Positions 57,576 through 64,000 of a DNA stretch of 64,000 bases are shown in pieces; position 1 is the stretch's first letter; every line of letters starts with the position of its first letter. The notes under the pieces are model-generated. The model made no database searches. It was not told where the DNA came from and worked only from the letters and a program-made list of their open reading frames with translations. Origin of the DNA: Chloranthus sessilifolius (lineage: Eukaryota; Streptophyta; Magnoliopsida; Chloranthales; Chloranthaceae); NCBI GenBank assembly GCA_021018995.1, contig CM037584.1, forward strand, positions 144,167,317-144,231,316, written 5' to 3'. A program made the translations under genes and the position numbers.

Positions 57576-60134
57576 TGTGACAGCCAGGATTTCGGCACCC
57601 CGAAACTCGTGCCATCAGCACGATCCTCCAGACCGTACCACAAAACTATGCACGAAACATTAGTATAATAAGCAATGATAAATAAATAAAGCAATTAATT
57701 GCATAAGGAAAAAAAGTAACATGTCCATCTGGCATAAACAAAAGACAGTTCTACTTTCATGCTACTGCATGAATAGAGAACCGATCCGAACCATCGGTGA
57801 TAAACAGATCACCCCAGATGGTTCGCCAAAAGAATTAAGTCAATTTGATTACATTATTATCAAAATAAAGACTTGACATACCAAGCCGTACAATCTACTC
57901 ACAAAAACTCTCAAGGTACTCAGCGGAGTCTCCTAGAAGAAGTCCTCGGGAGGAGGCTCCAACTCGTCCCCAGGCATGTAATCCGAATCCCCCGGATCTA
58001 CGTCTCCTGAAGCCTCGGCCGCTGCTAACAATAGACTTGCGACGTATAGTCTAAAGGGTGAGCTACATCCTAGCTCAATAGGGAACAACACAATGAACAT
58101 ATAAATCAAAATCTCACATATATTTCATGATATTCTAAGCATGATGTGTCTATACATTTGCTAGAAAAATAGTTTAAAAGATACTGATTTGCATTCAAGT
58201 TTACTGGTAATTTGTATGTCTTACTCTACTGTTGATTTATCATGAATGACACTGAACAGCCCTAAAGCAAAACTTAAATCTTCAACTTAAGTAATTCCCG
58301 AGCAATACGATGGAATACCCACCATCGTCGCCTAAATAGACATTTGTTATATGTATTCCCTAGGAATACTACCCAAGCCCCTTTCTCAATAGGCGGCGGG
58401 GTTAAATCTTAACTCAACATCCCTGGGATGTGCTTACTGTATACGGATAGACCTCCGCACTGGTGTACGGATTGGCCGTCGTACCGGTCACGGATATCCT
58501 GTCGCGTCAATCGTGGGTATCCCGCCACGTCGGTGGGGTATTCTAAACAAACCTCAAATAATAAAAATAACATGCGCTTTACATATAGTTATTCACCGTG
58601 TAAAGTGCTATCTTATATCAGTTAGGCCTCAACAGTAATTATTTAATCACATTTACATCCCTGGGATGTCTAATTTACTCGCATCACATTGATGGCTTAT
58701 TTACTTTCTCATCCCCTAGGGATGTCTCATTCTCATTTGATTACTTGATCTCAGTTACTCGTATCACATAGATGCCTTTATCACAGTCTTGGTGTCACAC
58801 ACACACCCTTTTCACAAAGATTTACATAGTTAAAACATTTTTAATTTAAATTCTATATCACTACATACATGCTCTTGCAATTAAAGTACATGTTCAAGGT
58901 GTTCCCTACCTCAGGTCTCCGAAGGTCCAAGTATTAAGGTTCCATGCAGCTCCTTGTGCTCACTTTCACATGTACCATCTATGGTACATCACAACACATG
59001 TAATACATCACTAAAGATGTAATAAAGAAGGGCCTAGACCCTCCATGAATCTCAAGGTAAAACTAGAAAGTTTAGTAAAACTATCAAAGTCGATTAATCT
59101 ATTCTCAAAATCGATTAATCGAAACCCAAATCGATTAATCGACTCCCAAAATCGATTAATCGAAATTCAAATCGATTAATCGATTCCCAAAATTGATTAA
59201 TCAAGATTCAAATTCGATTAATCGATCCCAAATCGATTAATCGAAATCTCTAACATAGTGAGGTCGATTCTCAAATCGAGTGGTCGAAAATCTGAAATCG
59301 ATTAGTCGATCCCAAATCGACTAATCGAAATCCAAAATCGATTAATCGATTTCCCAACTCGATTAGTCGATTTTCCCAGGTCTTGTTTCTCCAGCCACTG
59401 GAGGTACCCAGTCGATTAGTTGATTCCTAAATCGATTAATCGACCTTCAAATTCAATTAATCGATTTCCAAATCGATTAATCGAAATCAGGTATTCTTGA
59501 CTTTTTAACTTCCAGGCCAAAATCGATTAATCAAATCCCAATTTTGATTAATCGATTTGGCCAGATTCAGCCCCCCCTTCGGGTTGTTCTTCCAAAACTC
59601 ATTCCTTTTCTTTTTTTTCTTTTTCTAAGTCTTTAATCGATCATAATAACTATGCTAGACTGAATTTAACTCATCAATTCTCTAGGTATTGAAATCTAAT
59701 ACAACATACCTCCATAAATCCTTTAAAGGGTTGATGGTTAGGGTTCCATGTTTTCGCTTCAACGGCTCCTCAAGCATTGAATCAGCATTCAATGCTATAA
59801 TCTCCTCTTGATTTGCGTTAACTTCTAGCCTTAATAACTCTTCTTGTTTTCTCCCTCTCTCTCTTCTTAACTCTCTTCAACAACCAAATAAAAGGAATTT
59901 TAGGGTTATTAAACCCTTATATCTTCCTTCCTATTTCGGTGTTAAGCGCATACACCAGAGATAGGTGTATGTAGCTCTAAACCAATACCATTCATTACAC
60001 CTAGGTCAAGTTTGCCTCACATCAATTCATCACTTCATGTATTCAATGTTTGACCATCACTTGGTCAAACCTACGACCAATCGGGCACGGATCCCGAGGT
60101 CAAAGTTCCACGCTCAATTTTTTGGGATATTACA
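57576..60134 (-). mobile_element. Solo LTR C, Tekay/Del type, 2,559 bp
   Basis: TGTGACAGCCAGG (57576) to GGGATATTACA (60134), flanked by TGAGG on both sides (57571-57575 and 60135-60139). The empty target 'cggattgaggtgattttt' is at 11229 in the other LTR. The same plan as LTR B with diverged sequence: gtgagctacatcctagctca (58064), cggatatcc-type repeat (58480-58540), and an ATCGATTAATCGA array (59090-59545). No internal region. Confidence 0.88.
59090..59545. repeat. ATCGATTAATCGA palindrome array in LTR C
   Basis: About twenty-five copies of ATCGATTAATCGA or near variants, separated by AAAT/CCCA-type spacers. Equivalent position to the TGATCGATCA array of LTR B. Confidence 0.9.
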
Positions 60135-60413
60135 TGAGGTGATTTTTTACTTGATAGAAAGCTAGGAACCTCTACTTTTCAATGGTATAAGATTTAGTAT
60201 TAGTAGAGGTCCCTTCCAGCCCTAATATATCTCACTTGAACCATGGCCCGGGAGGGTTAACTAAAGGTTCGGAGAAGTTTCTAAGGGTTGGGGGTAATTC
60301 CTAAGGGTTTGGGAAGACTCCTAAGGATACGAGAGGTGCTATCGGAAGCTCGGGAGTGCGCCTCTCTCAAAGTTTGTCTCGATCGGGCCTTGGGCCAAAT
60401 TTGGCTGTCTATA

Positions 60414-60418
60414 TCAAC
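60414..60418. repeat. Right target-site duplication of element II (tcaac)
   Basis: Matches 7351-7355. Confidence 0.8.
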
Positions 60419-60452
60419 GATTCAACTCTTTCAAAATTTTAGGGTTATTACG
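60419..60452 (-). mobile_element. Terminal piece of LTR A
   Basis: GATTCAACTC and AAATTTTAGGGTTATTAC, like the ends of LTR B (AATTTTAGGGTCGTCACA) and C. It completes LTR A, which was split by element II. Confidence 0.6.
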
Positions 60453-60694
60453 CGTCCTGTCTCGACCCGACCCGGCCCGGCTCAGCTTGGCACGTGCCAC
60501 GCGCATGTGTGTGACTGATGGGATGCATGGTGGTAGAAACTAAAAAATTCGGTGCTCCCTAGGTGAAGGCTACAAGCCTTGAGCCAAAGTTTGAACTTAA
60601 AACTCAAAACTTAAAATTGGGTGTACACGATGTGGGACTATTGTTCCTCAAATAAAAACACAAAAAATAAACTTATATTTTAAAATATCCAACA
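60453..60694 (-). mobile_element. Ty1/copia 3' LTR, proximal half
   Basis: Minus strand starts TGTTGGATATTTT at 60694 and includes a G-box (CACGTG, 60491-60496) in a CpG-rich stretch. It joins 3490-4020 when LTR A and its contents are removed. Confidence 0.65.
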
Positions 60695-60709
60695 ATTCCC
60701 CACAATTTT
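60695..60709 (-). other. Polypurine tract of the copia element
   Basis: On the minus strand AAAATTGTGGGGAAT abuts the LTR start TGTTGG. The stretch from here to about 61285 is the element's 3' untranslated region with no other feature. Confidence 0.65.
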
Positions 60710-61284
60710 AAAATATCCACAAATCCCTCACTATTTTAAAGATTTAAATCATAGTAAAGCCAGAAATATGTGTATAAATGGAAATGTCTTCCAGACTTGA
60801 ATTTGCACTTTAGTGAAAATAATTCAAAGTTTGCCAAGGTCGTTAGTGAAAATAAGTCTTGAACTAACGATCTTATATGAAAAATCGGAACTGTTTCACA
60901 CGCGTATTTCACATAATTGGTTTTCAATAAATAGGTTAACACATTTAAGCTCTATGCTAGAAACTTGGTTTTCGTAAGTGTTTATGAGATAAAGCCATGT
61001 CTCATAGAAAGCGACTCCACCGTCACACTTATATAGGTAGACTTATAAGAGATGCTTCTATAACTTTAACATCTCAACATATAGTGTTATAGAATTATTA
61101 AGAGCAGTGCTCAAACCTCCCCTTATCCATTACATGTGAAACACTACCCTTCCTAGGATGTATATGAGATTTATTTCTCATCAATGTAGTACCTTTTGGC
61201 TACCACGTATTTATGACTTACTTTTCCCTTTAAACCTAAACATTGATTAAATAAATATTAGGTAGGGTTTTCATCATAAGTGGT

Positions 61285-63969
61285 TATTTAGGTTTAATGG
61301 CTTTAAACCCATCTCGATTGATGTTTTGTGAATTCTATCTCTACCAAGACTTTTAGTAAACAGATCAACCAGGTTTTTCATAGACCTGACCCCAATTGCT
61401 GAGATTACTCCATAACTAAGTAATTATTTTACATAACTATGTCTTAGACTAATGTGTCTATTTTTTTCATTATACATTTGACTATAAACCTTTGATAGTA
61501 TTGCTTCACTATCACAATATATGGAGATAGGTGGTAATGATTTAATCATAATTAAAATTTCTATTAGTAAATTTTTTAACCATTCTGCCTCTTTTCTACT
61601 TATCGCTAAGGCAATGAATTCCGATTCCATAGTGGAATGTGTGATGCAAGTTTGCATCTTTGATCCACATGAGATCACAACACCCCCAAAAGTGAATATT
61701 CATCCCCTTGTGGATTTTGATTCTTCTGAACCAGATATCCAACTTGCATCGCTATATCCTTCTAATACTTGAGGATATCTAGAAAAATACAAACCATAAT
61801 TAATAGTACATTTTAAATATTTAAAAACATGAGCAATGTTATTCTAATGAATAGAACTAGGGTTACTTGTAAATCTACTTAACTTACTTACCGTAACTAC
61901 AATGTCTGGCCTTATACAATACATTACATATATAAGGCTACCAATAACCCTTGAATATTCTATCTGTTGCATACTTTTTCCATCATTTTTAGTTAATTTA
62001 ATATTAATATCTAAAGGTATATTGGCAGGTTTCAAATCAAAATAATTGAATCTTTTCAAAATCTTTTCACATAATGGGATTGAGTTAAAGTAACCGTATT
62101 CTCATTTCTTAAAATTTTGATTTCCAAAATTACATCTGCCTTTCCTATGTCTTTTATTCTAAAAGATGAATTTAAGAAGTTTTTTGTTTCTAAAATAACT
62201 TCTAAATTAATTTCAAAAATAAATAAATCATCGACATAAAGACAAATTATCATACTATGATTATTCAAAAATTTATAATACATATATTTGTCGGCTTCAT
62301 TACTTTTGAATCCGAAATTAGTAATGGTATTATCAAATTTTTTATGTCATTGTTTTGGTGCTTGCTTTAACCCATATAAAGATTTAATAAATTTACGTAC
62401 TTTCTCTTCTTGTCCAGGTAGAACAAACCTTTTTGGTTGTTTCATATAGACATCTTATTTTAAATCACCATTTAAGAAAGAGATTTTAACATCCATTTGA
62501 TAAATTTCTAACTTATGTATAGAAGCTAAAGTGATTAAAAGTCTTATAGTGGAAATTCTAGCAACTGGTGCGTATGTGTCAAAATAGTCAACACATTCTT
62601 TTTGCCTATATCCTTTGGTAACTAATCTTGCCTTAAAATTTTTTATAATTTCATCCATTTTATGGTTTATTTTAAATATCCATCTACATCCTATGTGTTT
62701 AGATCAATCTGGTAAGTCTACTAATTTTTACATTTTGTTTCCCATGATGGAGTCCATTTCATCATTGATAGCTTTCTTTCAAAAAGCACTATCCCTAGAT
62801 TTTATGACATCATTAAAAGTTAAAGGATCATCTTCTATATTTAGACCTAAATATTTCTTAGTACTTTTTGTCCTATTCCCTTCAATAAGATAGATATAAT
62901 AATCTTTTGAAAGACTAGTTTTAAATCGTTAGCAGTTAATTCTTCTACGTTCAATGATGACTTCTTCATCACTCGAAGATTCAATAACATCTTTAGATTT
63001 TAAAGATTCTCTATCTTCAGAAGTTTGACGCTTATTATTTCATTCATTAGACAAAGTAGTAAACTTAGACTCATAGAATAAAGCATCTCTAAATTCTATT
63101 ATAATATTTTAATCTGTATGATCATCGTATTCCATAACGGGAAATCTGTAAGCCTTACTATTTTGTGCATAACCAATAAATGCACATTCAATAGTCCGAA
63201 GACCATTCTTAGGTCTCTTAGAATCTACTAATCTAACAAATGCCTTATACCCTCACACTTTTAAAATAAGTTAGCGTAGGTTTTCTATTATTCCAAAGTT
63301 CATAAGGTGAAGTTAAAGTTTTCTTACGTGGAATTATATTCAAAATATGAGTAGCAGTTAACAAAGCTTCACTCCATGAATTTTTATTTAAATTAGCATT
63401 GACCGATATTGCATTAGTCATTTCTACTAATGTCCTATTTTTTCTTTCGACAATTCCATTTTGATGTGGTGTGTAAGGGTCGTTACCTCATGACAAATTC
63501 CATGAACTTCATAGAATTCAAAGAACTCATTTGACATGTATTCTCCACCCCTATCAGATCTAATGACTTGTATTATTTTATTTAATTAATTTTTTACTAA
63601 AGTTTTATAAATCCTAAATTTTTCAAAGCGTCATTTTTAGTATTTAATAAATATATATGTACATATTTCAAAAAATCATTTATAAAAGTAATAAAATATT
63701 TTTTTCCTCCTCTAGTAGGAATATTATTTAAATCATAAATATCACTCTATATTAGATCTAATAAATATTTAGTTCTTATTACACTAGGAAAATGCTTTCT
63801 AGTAATCTTAGACTTAGCAGATACACTACAAGCATTATTATAAAAAAATGCATGTTTAGGAATAAATTCTAAGTTAGCCATGCATTTCATAGATCTACAA
63901 TTAACATGTCCTAATCTATCATGCCATAAATTAGAAAGAGAGACCAAGTAAGAAGAAGGAGAGATTTCA
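61285..63969 (-). pseudogene. Ty1/copia pol: integrase, RT, RNase H
   Basis: Minus strand, in copia order (integrase first). GAG-pre-integrase LWHDRLGHVNCRSMKCMANL (about 63930). Integrase with QNGIVERKNRTLVEM-like sequence (about 63440) and KNSWSEALLTATHILNIIPR. RT with KARLVTKGYRQKECVDYFDT and YAPVARISTIRLLITLASIH, then CLYVDDLFIF at about 62235 (YVDD). RNase H with THSTMESEFIALAISRKEAE and IYCDSEAIL, and a tail reading VDLFTKSLGRDRIHKT (about 61340). Frameshifts and stops occur throughout. Gag and the 5' LTR are not in the window; LTR D interrupts at 63970. Confidence 0.85.
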
Positions 63970-64000
63970 TGTTACAGCCTGGGCTTTCAAACCCCGAAAT
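63970..64000 (-). mobile_element. Edge of another Tekay/Del-type LTR (LTR D)
   Basis: TGTTACAGCCTGGGCTTTCA at the window edge resembles the first bases of LTR B and C (TGTGACAGCC...). It interrupts the copia pol. Only 31 bp are visible. Confidence 0.55.

Larger units (their letters stand above)
56357..60413 (-). mobile_element. Element II 5' LTR, interrupted by solo LTR C
   Basis: Minus strand: start TATAGACAGCCAAATTTGGC at 60413 (consensus TGTAGACA), TATA box at 57074-57080, end GTTGCACA at 56357. About 1,493 bp without solo LTR C. It is colinear with 7356-11529, including the three palindromes at 57360-57510. Confidence 0.9.

Noticed and set aside
1-64000. rRNA, tRNA or microRNA genes
   Set aside because: I saw no tRNA-like A and B boxes with cloverleaf, no rRNA sequence, and no long-stem precursor apart from the short palindromes, whose stems are only about 10 bp.

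Overview
The window is a stretch of flowering-plant nuclear genome made almost entirely of LTR retrotransposons nested inside one another. The plant assignment rests on a subtilase exon of plant type, Ty3/gypsy elements of the Tat/Ogre, Athila and Tekay/Del lineages, a Ty1/copia element, and plant-only domains (plant mobile domain, DUF7745-like). I see no bacterial operons, rRNA, tRNA or CRISPR. All coordinates, target-site duplications (TSDs) and homologies were read by eye.

Layout, outermost to innermost. (1) Positions 1-3489 are the oldest flank: the tail of a copia-type LTR, diverged repeats, a small inverted-repeat element, and the intact last exon of a subtilisin-like protease (2280-2875). 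(2) A minus-strand copia element occupies 3490-4020 and 60453-63969. Its 3' LTR was split by a Tekay/Del-type LTR (LTR A, 4026-7355 plus 60419-60452). (3) LTR A was split by a giant minus-strand Tat/Ogre-type element (element II, 7356-60413, 5-bp TSD tcaac on both sides). (4) Element II in turn carries four insertions: solo LTR B (7891-10570, TSD taagc) in its 3' LTR; a complete plus-strand Tat/Ogre element (element I, 18471-34707, TSD atata) in its 3' region; an Athila element (element III, 40020-50180, TSD gtgcc/gtacc) between its protease and reverse transcriptase; and solo LTR C (57576-60134, TSD tgagg) in its 5' LTR. (5) Another Tekay-type LTR starts at 63970 inside the copia pol and runs off the window. 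Without its insertions element II is about 21.4 kb.

Elements I and II encode gag, aspartic protease, a G-patch-like segment, reverse transcriptase, two successive RNase H domains (gypsy type, then archaeal type as in Tat) and integrase with a GPY/F tail. Both are riddled with stops and frameshifts, many explained by C-to-T change. Element II also carries, antisense between integrase and 3' LTR, an intron-containing plant-mobile-domain gene (13684-16078) and a DUF7745-like/coiled-coil gene (16978-18382). Element III has gag and protease but no reverse transcriptase or integrase, so it looks non-autonomous.

The most unusual signal is a set of hairpin arrays in the two Tat elements. Each array has four 23-nt palindromes (10-bp arm, AAT loop, 10-bp arm) at a 47-48 bp period. 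They lie upstream of gag in both elements and upstream of each antisense gene in element II, with related copies in the LTRs. The spacing and stem-loop shape are the same in I and II, but the inner five base pairs differ with compensating changes.
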